64,000 bases of DNA from Mangrovimonas spongiae (GCF_003944795.1 NZ_RWBG01000005.1:62001-126000), one strand, 5' to 3'. Shown: positions 29,784-39,042, counted from the stretch's first letter. Notes: generated from the sequence alone by a model not told the origin. Numbers and translations: made by a program.

Positions 29784-30064
29784 TGTAAACTACACGTTGT
29801 AGGTTTAAGTGTTACAAATGTAAAAAATAGTTTTGATTACTCCTAATAATAGGTGTTAAATCACTACATTAACATAAATTAAAGCTTTAGTAAAATACAT
29901 TTAAATTACTGAAAACATGTTTTTTATATAGATATAATTGTTTTAGACCGTATATTGTAATATATGAAGTTTAGACAAGTGCTTTAAGGTTTACAGATGT
30001 AACAGAAACCGATCGATTTGTATGTTTACATTTGTAAAAAATGATATGTTTACATTTGTAAAAA
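29775..30064. promoter_or_regulatory. Intergenic operator array, GTTTAC-N4-GTAAAC type
   Basis: This region between the XRE and M14 genes has no ORF but five related palindromes: 29775-29790 (GTTTAC CATT GTAAAC, perfect), 29812-29823 (TTAC AAAT GTAA), 29989-30003 (GTTTAC AGAT GTAAC), 30024-30039 and 30048-30063 (both GTTTAC ATTT GTAAAA). A further inverted repeat CTACA CGT TGTAG lies at 29790-29802. Three sites contain TACATTTG, the -7 promoter consensus, on one strand or the other, so binding would cover promoters. The likely ligand is the XRE protein encoded alongside; this is inferred. Confidence 0.65.
30021..30064 (+). repeat. Tandem direct repeat, 20-base unit, period 24
   Basis: The 20 bases at 30021-30040 (TATGTTTACATTTGTAAAAA) recur exactly at 30045-30064. 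Each unit contains one GTTTAC-N4-GTAAAA site. The pair ends 15 bases before the M14 peptidase start. Confidence 0.95.
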
Positions 30065-30079
30065 TTTAAAATTGCTGTC

Positions 30080-31234
30080 ATGAAACCTGAATTAGATTTA
30101 GCACACTATAAAGACAAAACGTTATCTGGTAGATATATTAATAACCAGCATTTAGTAAGCTTAATTACAAATTATAAGAATGTATATAAAGTTGAGGAAA
30201 TTGGAGCTTCTGTCTTAGGAGAATCCATTAACGCTATATTTTTAGGTCAAGGTTCTAAGCGAATTTTTATGTGGTCGCAAATGCATGGTAATGAAAGTAC
30301 AACTACAAAAGCCATTTTCGACCTTTTAAACCTCTTTAACGCGCCTTCAAATAAAACAGTTGAGCAGCTATTGAATACTTGTACTATTGCTATTATACCT
30401 ATTTTAAATCCGGATGGTGCTAAACAATACACGCGTGTAAATGCCAATAATGTTGATTTAAATCGAGATGCTAAAAACTTGTCGCAACCAGAAAGTAAAA
30501 TCTTAAGAAGTTTTTTTGATGATTTTAAGCCAGATTTTTGTTTTAATTTACATGGACAACGCACCATTTTTAGTGCTGGTAAAGCAAATAAATCGGCTAC
30601 GGTTTCTTTTCTAGCGCCTTCAGAAGATGAAGAGCGAACTGTTACAACAACGAGAAAGAAAGCTATGGAGGTTATTGTAGCGATGAATAAGGATTTACAA
30701 AAAATAATTCCAAACCAAGTAGGTATTTACGACGATACGTTTAATATAAACTGTGTTGGCGATATGTTTCAATCGTTAGGTTGCCCTACAGTGCTTTTTG
30801 AAGCAGGTCACTATACAAACGATTATGAACGTGAGGTAACAAGGGCTCTTATATTTCGTGCTTTAGTAACAGCGATTAAACATATTTCAAAGAATGAAAT
30901 TTCAGGTGCCCATTTTAAGGACTATTTTAATATCCCTAATAATGAAAAGCTTTTTTATGATATTATTATAAGAAACGCTACATTAAATAAAGCAGATGCT
31001 AAAAAAGGTGATATTGCAATTCAATATCAAGAGCGATTAGAGTCTGGAAACATAAAATTTATTCCAAAAATTGAAAAAATATCTAATTTGAATAATTTCT
31101 ACGGTCATTTAGAATACAACGCCAATAATAACGTGGTTTTAACCGAAGAAAATGAACCAGTTAAGGTGGGTTTCGAAAACGATTTCGTAATCATAAATAA
31201 TGAAAAATATGCATTAAAATTAACAAAATCTTAA
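30080..31234 (+). CDS. M14-type zinc carboxypeptidase-like protein
   Basis: A 384-residue protein with the M14 metallopeptidase pattern: zinc ligands His69 and Glu72 in MWSQMHGNEST, substrate-binding Arg129 in NVDLNRDAK, third zinc ligand His158 in FNLHGQRT, and a Glu-containing VLFEAGHYTNDYE in the position of the catalytic Glu. No signal peptide is seen, so it probably acts in the cytoplasm on peptides or amide-linked small molecules. The last 110 residues form an extra C-terminal domain. It has the double operator directly upstream and an Lrp regulator 64 bases downstream. Confidence 0.83.
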   Translation: MKPELDLAHYKDKTLSGRYINNQHLVSLITNYKNVYKVEEIGASVLGESINAIFLGQGSKRIFMWSQMHGNESTTTKAIFDLLNLFNAPSNKTVEQLLNTCTIAIIPILNPDGAKQYTRVNANNVDLNRDAKNLSQPESKILRSFFDDFKPDFCFNLHGQRTIFSAGKANKSATVSFLAPSEDEERTVTTTRKKAMEVIVAMNKDLQKIIPNQVGIYDDTFNINCVGDMFQSLGCPTVLFEAGHYTNDYEREVTRALIFRALVTAIKHISKNEISGAHFKDYFNIPNNEKLFYDIIIRNATLNKADAKKGDIAIQYQERLESGNIKFIPKIEKISNLNNFYGHLEYNANNNVVLTEENEPVKVGFENDFVIINNEKYALKLTKS

Positions 31235-31298
31235 AAATAGATGCGTTATATTCAACAATAATGTGTTATTTTTGTTATTTGTTTAAAAAAATATATTT

Positions 31299-31778
31299 AT
31301 GGCGAAATTTAAATTAGACGAAATCGATCATCAAATTCTAGATATGTTAATCGATAATACCAGAGTTCCTTTTACAGATATTGCAAAAAAATTAGTGATT
31401 TCTGCTGGAACTGTTCATGTTAGAGTGAAAAAAATGGAAGAGGCAGGCATTATAAAAGGGTCTTCCTTAACTTTAGATTATAAAAAACTAGGGTATTCTT
31501 TTATTGCTTATGTTGGTGTGTTTCTTAAAAATACATCGCAAACTAAATTCGTTTTAGAGCGTATAAACGAAATTCCTTTTGTTACCGTAGCTCATATAAC
31601 AACTGGTAAGTTTAATGTGTTTTGTAAAATTAGAGCAAGAAATACAGAGCATGCAAAAGATGTTATCTTTATGCTAGACGATATAGAAGGTGTTTACAGA
31701 ACAGAAACCATGATTTCTATGGAGGAAAGTATTAACGATAAAAAGCGTTTAATGCATTCTATTTTTAACGAGATGTAA
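31299..31778 (+). CDS. Lrp/AsnC family transcriptional regulator
   Basis: A 159-residue regulator with an N-terminal winged HTH (about 5-60: LDEIDHQILDMLIDNTRVPF, then DIAKKLVISAGTVHVRVKKM) and a C-terminal RAM ligand-binding domain (about 68-150: YVGVFLKNTSQ, AHITTGKFNVFCKI). Lrp-family proteins respond to amino acids. A TAnnTTTG-like element (TATTTTTG, 31267-31274) lies upstream without a clear -33 box. It follows the M14 peptidase gene, consistent with peptide or amino-acid related control, but the target is not evident. Confidence 0.92.
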   Translation: MAKFKLDEIDHQILDMLIDNTRVPFTDIAKKLVISAGTVHVRVKKMEEAGIIKGSSLTLDYKKLGYSFIAYVGVFLKNTSQTKFVLERINEIPFVTVAHITTGKFNVFCKIRARNTEHAKDVIFMLDDIEGVYRTETMISMEESINDKKRLMHSIFNEM

Positions 31779-31820
31779 CATCTTAAGTCTCTTATAAACA
31801 GAACGTTTTAATAAAAATAA

Positions 31821-31850
31821 AAAGGCCTGCATAAATCGCAGGCTTTTTTA
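31821..31850. terminator. Intrinsic terminator after the Lrp gene
   Basis: GCCTGC (31825-31830) and GCAGGC (31838-31843) form a stem flanked by A and T runs. It overlaps the last codons of the convergent small gene at 31848, so it serves both directions. Confidence 0.88.
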
Positions 31851-32087
31851 TTCGTATAAATGTCCGTCTCTAAAATCTTTATATGTTTTATTAGCTTCAT
31901 CCATATCAAAACCTTCTATTTTATTTAATTTATCATTTTCCTTTTTTAATTTATAGGATTTCCTAATTCCTAAAATTAATAAAACAAGGAAAAAAAAGAT
32001 TGAAATAAATAAAATCGTGATAATATGCGATTGAGAAAGCTTAAAGAGTAATTGTTGTACAAGACAACATCCTGAATTGATTAACAT
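31848..32087 (-). CDS. Small single-pass membrane protein
   Basis: A 79-residue ORF with one strong transmembrane segment (about 22-41, rich in Ile/Phe/Leu) followed by a charged, probably coiled, cytoplasmic tail (KLKKENDKLNKIEGFDMDEA). Nothing in it is recognised. Its coding potential is supported by the clear membrane/charged layout and by ending at a terminator. A shorter start is possible because the first 20 residues are unremarkable. Confidence 0.5.
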   Translation of the reverse strand: MLINSGCCLVQQLLFKLSQSHIITILFISIFFFLVLLILGIRKSYKLKKENDKLNKIEGFDMDEANKTYKDFRDGHLYE

Positions 32088-32159
32088 AGTAGGTCTTGAA
32101 TTGATTTAATAGCAAGTCAAATATACTACTTTTTTATTAATCATTTAAAAATGAAAGTA

Positions 32160-32915
32160 TTAATTAGAGTACCAATTTAAAATTTCAACTTCAATATCCT
32201 TATTTTCTTTATTAATTATAGATTTAAATTTGGCTACATCTCTAAAGCCATTTGTACCTTTAAAGTGATAAGGATAAACCTTTTTTGGCGTAAAGTCTAA
32301 TACAGCACTAGCTGCAGATTCAACGGGCATGGTGTAAGGCAGGTTCATACAAACAAAAGCAATATCAATATTTTTAAGCTGTCTCATTTCAGGAATATCT
32401 TCTGTGTCTCCTGAAATATAAATGCGTTTATCCTTTATGGTAAGTACATAGCCGTTACCACGACTTTTTTCATGAAATTTTAAAGCTTCTGCGCGCAAAT
32501 TATACATGGGAATAGCCTTAATATTAAATACCTGCTGGTTTATTGAAAATGATTTATGCTCTAAATTTTTTAAAACTGTTGTTTGCAACTTTAAAGCCTG
32601 AGGTAGTTTGTTGTAAACTGCTTCTGGTGCTACTATTTTAGTTTTGGCAGTTGTAACCCGATTTAAAGTTTCAATGCTTAAATGATCTCCGTGAATATCT
32701 GTAACTAGAATTAAATCTGGTTTACGTTCATTTTTAAAAGTTTCATTCTTTCCAACAGGATCAACATAAATATTAGTAGAGTCTATACTTAAAATTAATG
32801 TAGCGTGTTCAATAGGTGTTATTGTGATATGATTGTTTTGAGAGTTTGATTCTTTGTTTTTACAGCCATATAAAACTAAGGTCGCTAAAAGAAGTAAAGA
32901 AGATAACTTTTTCAT
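32160..32915 (-). CDS. MBL-fold metallohydrolase lipoprotein (UlaG-like)
   Basis: A 251-residue protein with a lipoprotein signal (MKKLSSLLLLATLVLYGC, Cys18), so anchored in a membrane facing the periplasm. The metallo-beta-lactamase fold is shown by IEHATLIL, VTDIHGDHLSIET with the His-x-Asp-His motif, IYISGDTEDIPEM and VYPYHFKG. Similar to UlaG/YtnP-type hydrolases; substrate unknown. It lies 25 bases after hutG on the same strand and may share its transcript. Confidence 0.85.
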   Translation of the reverse strand: MKKLSSLLLLATLVLYGCKNKESNSQNNHITITPIEHATLILSIDSTNIYVDPVGKNETFKNERKPDLILVTDIHGDHLSIETLNRVTTAKTKIVAPEAVYNKLPQALKLQTTVLKNLEHKSFSINQQVFNIKAIPMYNLRAEALKFHEKSRGNGYVLTIKDKRIYISGDTEDIPEMRQLKNIDIAFVCMNLPYTMPVESAASAVLDFTPKKVYPYHFKGTNGFRDVAKFKSIINKENKDIEVEILNWYSN

Positions 32916-32940
32916 ATGAATTGTTTTTTTTGAAGACTAG

Positions 32941-33960
32941 TTATATTTCTTGTCCTCTTATAAAATCTGTTATTAATGATGTAATTAGTTTTCCTATTTG
33001 CCCACTGTTTTTTGGTGTTGGAGCGGCTTCACAAATATGGATATATTTAGCATTCTTATTTTTAGCAAATTCGTTAACAAAACGTCTTGCTTTGGTAACA
33101 CTAAAACCAGTAGGAGACATGGCACTACTGGAAATTCCTTCAATAGCATCGCAATCTATTTCAATACCAAAATTATCTTGGCAAATAAAATCTTGTGCTT
33201 TTTTAAGTTCGGTTTTAAATTTTAATTCCTTTCTAACCTGCATGGCTTCAAAGCTATTGTAGTTTATACGTTTGTTGCTATCTAATGCTTTAAAAATATC
33301 TTTTGAGGTGTAATTTTCGTGTAAACCAAAAATAAAATATTGGTTTAAAAACCCTTCGTTAAACGCATAAGTAAAGCCATTCCCACTGTGTCGCCCTTCT
33401 TCTTTTCTAAAATCGGTATGAGCATCAAAGTTAATAACGTTAATAGGTTTGTTGAGGGCTAGAGAAGTTCCTTTAATATTTCCGTAGGCATTATTGTGCC
33501 CGCCACCAATAATAATAGGAATTTTATTAGCCTTAACAATAGTGTAAATTAATTGGGTAACATGTTTGTCTATTTCGGCTGTAAGTTTTCTTGCCTTTAC
33601 AATATCTTTCTTCTTTTGGGAATTTAGTTTAGAAAGTTTTTCAAGTTCCGTATCAAAATCTAAATGTCCTAGAATCAAGACTTTTTTTGCAAAAGTGTAA
33701 TCGTTATCCTGAATGTTTAACAAAACTTTAATGGCTGCATGAAAAGCATTACGAGTGCCCGGTTTACCATGGTTGGCAAATACACCAACATCTTCGGGTA
33801 ATCCAATAATAACATAAGAAACATCTAAATTGTTAAGAGTTTCGTATATATTGCAAACGTCGTTAATTGTGGTGATAGATTCACCAAACTTTGTTTCGGC
33901 AGCACGTTTGTTTAGGAATTGTTTTTTTATTGAATTGTTAAATAAAACAAGCTTGTCCAT
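32941..33960 (-). CDS. hutG: Formimidoylglutamase (arginase-family ureohydrolase)
   Basis: A 339-residue protein of the ureohydrolase superfamily with all binuclear manganese ligands: His in IIIGGGHNNAYG, the NFDAHTDFR cluster, and EIDCDAIEG. The N-terminal region and GLPEDVGVFANHGKPGTRNAF match Bacteroidota formimidoylglutamases, which split N-formimidoyl-glutamate to glutamate and formamide, the last step of histidine breakdown. hutI at 35041, the preceding step, is close by and supports the assignment over arginase or agmatinase. Confidence 0.87.
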   Translation of the reverse strand: MDKLVLFNNSIKKQFLNKRAAETKFGESITTINDVCNIYETLNNLDVSYVIIGLPEDVGVFANHGKPGTRNAFHAAIKVLLNIQDNDYTFAKKVLILGHLDFDTELEKLSKLNSQKKKDIVKARKLTAEIDKHVTQLIYTIVKANKIPIIIGGGHNNAYGNIKGTSLALNKPINVINFDAHTDFRKEEGRHSGNGFTYAFNEGFLNQYFIFGLHENYTSKDIFKALDSNKRINYNSFEAMQVRKELKFKTELKKAQDFICQDNFGIEIDCDAIEGISSSAMSPTGFSVTKARRFVNEFAKNKNAKYIHICEAAPTPKNSGQIGKLITSLITDFIRGQEI

Positions 33961-34065
33961 AAAGAATTAAATTAGCGCGTTTAAAATTACGTTTAATTAA
34001 ATAAAAACCATTTTTATAGCTAAAAAAATTACGCTCTAAAATTAAATTTTAAAAACAAGTAGATT

Positions 34066-34950
34066 ATGGAAAACAACAAAAGCAATTTAGGATTAAAAGT
34101 CGGATTAGGTATTGCCTTAGTTTTATTTCTTGGAGCTACGTTTATTTCTTTTAACCTTTTTAATGAAAAGAAAGAAACCGAAGCGCAATTGACAGAAGAA
34201 AAGGAATTGGTCATGAAAGACTTAAACAACATGTCTAAACAGTATGACCTTGCCATTCAAGACAATGAGATTAAAAATGAGAAACTTGCTGAAGCCAAAG
34301 AGCGTATAGATGGGCTTATAGATTCTCTAAAAGTATCTGAAACCAATGTAAGAAGTTTATGGAGATACAAGCAAAAATACCTTTCTCTGCAAAAAGAAAT
34401 GGATGTTTTATTAGAAGAAAACGATAGGCTTAAAATTGAAAATGAATTATTAGCAACCTCTTTAGACAGTACTAAACTACAGTTAGAAGAACGTAGTATG
34501 TTTACCGACTCGTTGTTAGTGCAAAACACAGAATTAGCTGAAGTTGTTGAAAATGCATCGGTACTTCAAACAGTAGATTTAAAAGGATTTGGTGTTATAG
34601 AAAGAACTTCTGGAAAATTAATTCCTACAGAAAGAGCCAGACGATCTGATAAATTAAGAGTGTGTTTTACTGTAGCTAAAAACACTTTAGTACAACCTGG
34701 AGATCAAGAACTTTATATTCAAGTTATCGATCCCAACAACAATACACTAGGTGTTAACGAACAAGTGCAGTTTGATGAGAAAACTTTAAACTATAGTTTA
34801 GTAAGTAAGTTTAATTATGAAAATGCCAATTTAAATATTTGTGAATTTGTAGAGCCAAGTAACGATGATGGTTTTGAAAAAGGACGTTATATGGTAAATG
34901 TATTTAATAAAAAAGACTTAGTTTCTACTACAGAATTTACATTAAGATAA
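34066..34950 (+). CDS. Membrane-anchored coiled-coil protein
   Basis: A 294-residue protein. One N-terminal transmembrane helix (about 12-31) is followed by a long heptad-rich coiled coil (about 34-155, e.g. KEMDVLLEENDRLKIENELL) and a globular C-terminal domain (about 165-294) with beta-rich segments such as LRVCFTVAKNTLVQPGDQEL. The layout suggests a periplasmic protein anchored in the inner membrane. I recall similar flavobacterial hypothetical proteins but no function. It sits between the two hut genes on the opposite strand and ends at a long terminator. Confidence 0.85.
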   Translation: MENNKSNLGLKVGLGIALVLFLGATFISFNLFNEKKETEAQLTEEKELVMKDLNNMSKQYDLAIQDNEIKNEKLAEAKERIDGLIDSLKVSETNVRSLWRYKQKYLSLQKEMDVLLEENDRLKIENELLATSLDSTKLQLEERSMFTDSLLVQNTELAEVVENASVLQTVDLKGFGVIERTSGKLIPTERARRSDKLRVCFTVAKNTLVQPGDQELYIQVIDPNNNTLGVNEQVQFDEKTLNYSLVSKFNYENANLNICEFVEPSNDDGFEKGRYMVNVFNKKDLVSTTEFTLR

Positions 34951-35001
34951 ATATGTCATTTAAATCTTATCGAATTTAAAATCCTTACATATTAAATGAC
35001 A

Positions 35002-35040
35002 AAGAACCGCCGAAATAGATTTTCGGCGGTTCTTGTTTTA
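35002..35040. terminator. Strong bidirectional terminator
   Basis: AAGAACCGCCGAAA (35002-35015) pairs perfectly with TTTCGGCGGTTCTT (35021-35034) over 14 bases with a 5-base loop. It separates the coiled-coil gene from the convergent hutI gene. Confidence 0.92.
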
Positions 35041-36276
35041 TTATACAATCATGCCGTTAACAATTACTTTATCTATTAAATTATCACCAAAAGCATAAGG
35101 AATATAATTATAACTAGAAATAGGTTTGGTAATGATAATATTTGCTTTTTTACCTCTACAAATACTGCCATACATATTACTAATCCCCATGGCGTAAGCG
35201 CCATTAATTGTGGCGGCATTAATAGCTTCTTCAGGTGTTATTTTCATTTTTATACATGCTGTACTTACCACAAAATTCATGTTTCCGCTTGGTGTTGAGC
35301 CTGGATTATAATCGGTGGCAAGCGCAAAAGGTAAACCAGCATCAATAATTTTTCTTGCAGGAGTGTAAGGAATACTTAAAAAATAAGAGCAGGAGGGAAG
35401 CCCAACAGGAATGGTGTTAGATCCTTTTAGCGCTTCAATATCCTCATCATTCATTTCTTCTAAATGATCTACAGATAAGGCATCGTGTTTTACACCTAGA
35501 GCAATGCCACCAAAAGCATTAAACTGATTTACGTGAATTTTAGCAACAAGATTAAAAGCTTTACCTGCTTTAATGATACGTTCTGTTTGCTCAAGGTTAA
35601 AGTATCCTTTTTCACAAAAAACATCAATATAATTTGCTAATTGCTCTTTGCCTATTATGGGAATCATTTCATTGATTATTAAATCGACATACGCATCTGG
35701 AGTATCTTTAAATTCTTTAGGAAAAGCATGAGCACCAAGAAAAGTTGATTTTACCTTTGCTGGAAATTGTTGTTTTAAGCGTTTTATAACGCGTAGCATT
35801 TTTAATTCAGCATCTAAAGTAAGGCCATAACCAGATTTAATTTCAATGGCTCCAGTACCCATCTTCATAACAGACATCAATCTTTTTGCAGATTGGTTGT
35901 ACAGCTCATCTTCAGATGTATTTTGAAGTTTTTCGGCAGAGTTTAAAATGCCACCTCCGCGATTAGCAATTTCTTCGTAGCTTAAACCATTTATACGATC
36001 AACAAACTCTTGTTCGCGGTTTCCAGCATAAACAATATGTGTGTGCGAATCGCACCACGCAGGCATAACAATTTGCCCAGTTGCATCAATAATTTTTTCT
36101 GCTTGTAAGTCTCCTATATCTTCCATTTTACCATATTCCACAATAGTGTCATGCTCTATAAGAACATAGGCATTTTTTAAAGTTGGAAGTTTTTTCATGT
36201 CTTCTCCTTTTACAATGGTTACATTGTTTTCGCGGGTTTGGAGAAGTTCTTTAATGTTTTTAATTAATATAGACAA
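35041..36276 (-). CDS. hutI: Imidazolonepropionase
   Basis: A 411-residue amidohydrolase that opens imidazolone-5-propionate to N-formimino-glutamate in histidine catabolism. Metal ligands are His78 and His80 in CDSHTHIVYAG, a further His in KIHVNQFNAFGG and the Asp of ALATDYNPGS. Length and motifs fit HutI. hutG lies about 1 kb away, separated by an unrelated gene on the other strand; hutH and hutU are not in the window. Confidence 0.94.
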   Translation of the reverse strand: MSILIKNIKELLQTRENNVTIVKGEDMKKLPTLKNAYVLIEHDTIVEYGKMEDIGDLQAEKIIDATGQIVMPAWCDSHTHIVYAGNREQEFVDRINGLSYEEIANRGGGILNSAEKLQNTSEDELYNQSAKRLMSVMKMGTGAIEIKSGYGLTLDAELKMLRVIKRLKQQFPAKVKSTFLGAHAFPKEFKDTPDAYVDLIINEMIPIIGKEQLANYIDVFCEKGYFNLEQTERIIKAGKAFNLVAKIHVNQFNAFGGIALGVKHDALSVDHLEEMNDEDIEALKGSNTIPVGLPSCSYFLSIPYTPARKIIDAGLPFALATDYNPGSTPSGNMNFVVSTACIKMKITPEEAINAATINGAYAMGISNMYGSICRGKKANIIITKPISSYNYIPYAFGDNLIDKVIVNGMIV

Positions 36277-36320
36277 TGTTGGTTGGTTTTTTTCAAAGTT
36301 GGTTATTTTTTTGATAATAA

Positions 36321-36350
36321 AAAAACGTCAACTTTAGAGTTGACGTTTTT
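36321..36350. terminator. Intrinsic terminator between fumC and hutI
   Basis: AAAAACGTCAACT (36321-36333), loop TTAG and AGTTGACGTTTTT (36338-36350) form a perfect 13-base stem. On the minus strand it lies after fumC and before hutI, so the two are separate transcripts. Confidence 0.9.
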
Positions 36351-36368
36351 CTGGGGTTAAAAATATAC

Positions 36369-37766
36369 TTATTTTAAACTTCCCACCATATCTTCAGGTT
36401 TTACCCATTCGTCATATTCATCGGCTGTAACATAGCCTAAATTAATAGCTTCTTCGCGTAAAGTTGTACCATTTTTATGGGCTGTATTCGCAATTTCAGC
36501 AGCTTTATAGTAGCCAATTTTTGTATTTAGAGCCGTTACAAGCATTAATGAGTTATTAAGTAATTGCTTAATGGTATCGTGGTTTGGCTCAATACCGCTG
36601 GCACAATGCTCCTCGAAACTTTTACAAGCATCGCCAATTAACCTAGCTGATTCTAATACATTGGCAGCCATCATTGGTTTAAAGACATTAAGCTCGTAAT
36701 GTCCCTGTGTACCACCAACAGTTACGGCAACATCGTTACCCATAACTTGAGCACATACCATAGTTAATGCTTCGCATTGTGTAGGGTTTACTTTTCCAGG
36801 CATAATTGAACTTCCTGGCTCATTGGCAGGAATAATTAATTCACCAATTCCAGATCTTGGTCCAGAGGCCATTAATCTTATGTCGTTCGCTATTTTATTT
36901 AACGATACGGCTAATTGTTTTAAAGCGCCATGTGTTTCTACTAAAGCATCGTGAGCTGCTAGGGCTTCAAATTTGTTTTCTGCCGAAGTAAATGGAAGGT
37001 TGGTAAAGTCGGCAATATATTTAGCGACAAGATTAGCATAACCATCAGGTGTGTTTAAACCTGTTCCTACAGCTGTTCCTCCAAGGGCTAATTCGGCTAA
37101 ATGCGGCAAGGTGTTTTCTAAAGCTTTTAATCCGTGGTCTAATTGCGACACATAACCTGAAAATTCTTGTCCTAATGTTAATGGCGTTGCATCCATAAGG
37201 TGGGTACGTCCTATTTTCACGACATCTTTAAAATCGATAGACTTTTTATGTAATGTGTTACGAAGTTGAATAATTCCAGGAATGGTAACTTCCATTATCT
37301 TTTTATAGGCAGCAATATGCATTCCTGTTGGGAAGGTATCGTTAGAGGATTGCGATTTGTTAACGTCGTCGTTAGGTTGAATGGTTTTTTCACCTTCGCC
37401 AATAACTTTTCCAGCAAGTTGGTGCGCACGATTAGCTACAACTTCGTTTACATTCATATTGCTTTGTGTACCAGAACCTGTTTGCCAAATAACAAGCGGA
37501 AATTGGTTGTCGTGTTTGCCTTCTAAAATTTCATCGCATACAGTCGCAATTAAATCTCTTTTTTCAATATCTAAAACACCTAGTTCATGGTTAGTGTAAG
37601 CAGCTGCTTTTTTTAAGTAAGCAAAGCCATAAACAACCTCTAAGGGCATAGAGGCTGGCGCGCCAATTTTAAAGTTGTTTCTAGAACGTTCGGTTTGTGC
37701 ACCCCAGAGTTTGTCTGATGGCACTTTAACCTCACCCATGGTGTCTTTTTCTATTCTGTATGTCAT
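36369..37766 (-). CDS. fumC: Fumarate hydratase, class II
   Basis: A 465-residue FumC that interconverts fumarate and malate in the TCA cycle. The superfamily signature [15 protein letters not shown] lies near residues 315-330, with upstream [13 protein letters not shown] and [16 protein letters not shown]. Length is standard. Monocistronic by position: it is closed by the terminator at 36321 and has a separate esterase gene upstream. Confidence 0.96.
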   Translation of the reverse strand: MTYRIEKDTMGEVKVPSDKLWGAQTERSRNNFKIGAPASMPLEVVYGFAYLKKAAAYTNHELGVLDIEKRDLIATVCDEILEGKHDNQFPLVIWQTGSGTQSNMNVNEVVANRAHQLAGKVIGEGEKTIQPNDDVNKSQSSNDTFPTGMHIAAYKKIMEVTIPGIIQLRNTLHKKSIDFKDVVKIGRTHLMDATPLTLGQEFSGYVSQLDHGLKALENTLPHLAELALGGTAVGTGLNTPDGYANLVAKYIADFTNLPFTSAENKFEALAAHDALVETHGALKQLAVSLNKIANDIRLMASGPRSGIGELIIPANEPGSSIMPGKVNPTQCEALTMVCAQVMGNDVAVTVGGTQGHYELNVFKPMMAANVLESARLIGDACKSFEEHCASGIEPNHDTIKQLLNNSLMLVTALNTKIGYYKAAEIANTAHKNGTTLREEAINLGYVTADEYDEWVKPEDMVGSLK

Positions 37767-37854
37767 TTTTATAGTGTGTTATAAATATTAATAATAATGG
37801 TAACAAAGTTAAGGATTTTAACTTGCTTTTCTAAGTTTTTTAAGTCTTGAATTA

Positions 37855-38496
37855 TTAGATGAAAGACTTGATTAAATTGGAATTAACCTCATGTTTCCCG
37901 TCAAAAGGATGCAGGCTTAATCTAGAGCCAAATAGGTTTTTGGCTTTTGTAGTTTCTGCACTAATTCGGTCGCTATTTAAGTATTCGTCTTGTGTACCAT
38001 AAACAAGTTTTACCTGAGTTTTTTGGTTTAAATAACTAAAATCGTTTGAAGTAAGTTCTTTTGGGATTCCACCTGAGTGAAGAATTAATTGCGAGCATTG
38101 TATCTGTCTTTTAGCCATGTAGCGCATAGCAACACTAACCCCTTGCGAATAGCCTAAAATAATAAGGTTCTTGTCGGTAGGAATATTTTCAGACTTTAAT
38201 ACAGCATCAAAATAACGCATCACGTTTTCGGTTTCTTTCTTGGTATTTTCTTTGGTTAACCAACTAGCACCAACATGCCTCATTTTTGGCGCGAGATAGT
38301 ATTTGCTTTGCGCTTGTGGTGCGATTATATAATTTTCTTCAGCATTTAAACTATCGAAATAGCGTAAAAAATATCGGCTTAAATAACCCATACCATGGCA
38401 TACAAACCAAATGTTTTTAGTTTGCTCTGTCAAGGTGTTTAATGTACCATATGTATTTGTAGTAGTATAGGAGATTTCCTTTTCTAATGAATTCAT
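37855..38496 (-). CDS. Alpha/beta-hydrolase, carboxylesterase/phospholipase-like
   Basis: A 213-residue serine hydrolase with nucleophile Ser in LGYSQGVSVA, a likely Asp in VYGTQDEYL and His in DGKHEVN close to the C-terminus. These match the phospholipase/carboxylesterase (YpfH/EstB-like) group. No signal peptide, so cytoplasmic. Substrate unknown. It ends with very few residues after the catalytic His, slightly shorter than most relatives. Confidence 0.8.
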   Translation of the reverse strand: MNSLEKEISYTTTNTYGTLNTLTEQTKNIWFVCHGMGYLSRYFLRYFDSLNAEENYIIAPQAQSKYYLAPKMRHVGASWLTKENTKKETENVMRYFDAVLKSENIPTDKNLIILGYSQGVSVAMRYMAKRQIQCSQLILHSGGIPKELTSNDFSYLNQKTQVKLVYGTQDEYLNSDRISAETTKAKNLFGSRLSLHPFDGKHEVNSNLIKSFI

Positions 38497-38583
38497 TATT
38501 CTGTAAGGTTTTGTATTTTTACCAAAAATCCAAAATTACGGTTTTTGTTAAACCATCGCCAATAAAACCTAGTATTCCTTTAA

Positions 38584-39030
38584 ATGAAAACAACTCAGCC
38601 TAATGTTATTGTTATACAAACATTTCACTTGCCTAAGGCAGTAGTTTGGAAAGCTATAACAAATCATAATCATATGGTTGAATGGTTTTTTCATAATATT
38701 CCAGATTTTAAAGCTGAAGTTGGGTTTAAAACAGCTTTTAATGTTAAGGTGCCAAGTCGTGATTTTATGCATTTATGGGAAATAAAGGAGGTTCTTCCGG
38801 AAGAAAAAATTGTTTATAATTGGAAGTATAAAGGGTTTGAAGGGGATTCGTTTGTTACATTTCAATTAAATGCGTTTAATAATAAAACAAAATTAACAGT
38901 GACGGTTGAGATTGTTGAGGATTTTGATGATACCATTCCAGAATTTAAACTAGAAAGCTGCGAACAAGGATGGAACTATTTTATTAAAGATAGTTTGGTG
39001 TCTTATCTTGAAGAAAATTATAATTCATAA
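38584..39030 (+). CDS. SRPBCC (AHSA1-like) domain protein
   Basis: A 148-residue protein of the START/Bet v1-like SRPBCC fold, with the typical F-x-L-PKAVVWKAITNHNHMVEWF opening, WEIKEVLPEEKIVYNWKY and KLTVTVEIVEDFDD. These proteins bind hydrophobic ligands or, as AHSA1 relatives, contact chaperones. It is 12 bases before the hotdog thioesterase gene and may be co-transcribed with the menaquinone genes that follow. Confidence 0.85.
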   Translation: MKTTQPNVIVIQTFHLPKAVVWKAITNHNHMVEWFFHNIPDFKAEVGFKTAFNVKVPSRDFMHLWEIKEVLPEEKIVYNWKYKGFEGDSFVTFQLNAFNNKTKLTVTVEIVEDFDDTIPEFKLESCEQGWNYFIKDSLVSYLEENYNS

Positions 39031-39042
39031 AAAATATTTAGA

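Noticed and set aside
30021-30064. CRISPR-like repeat pair
   Set aside because: Only two units with a 4-base gap and no cas genes; better explained as operator/promoter duplication.
32846-33262. 138-residue plus-strand frame opposite hutG
   Set aside because: It overlaps the well-supported hutG catalytic regions and the MBL lipoprotein start on the other strand; no recognisable motif.
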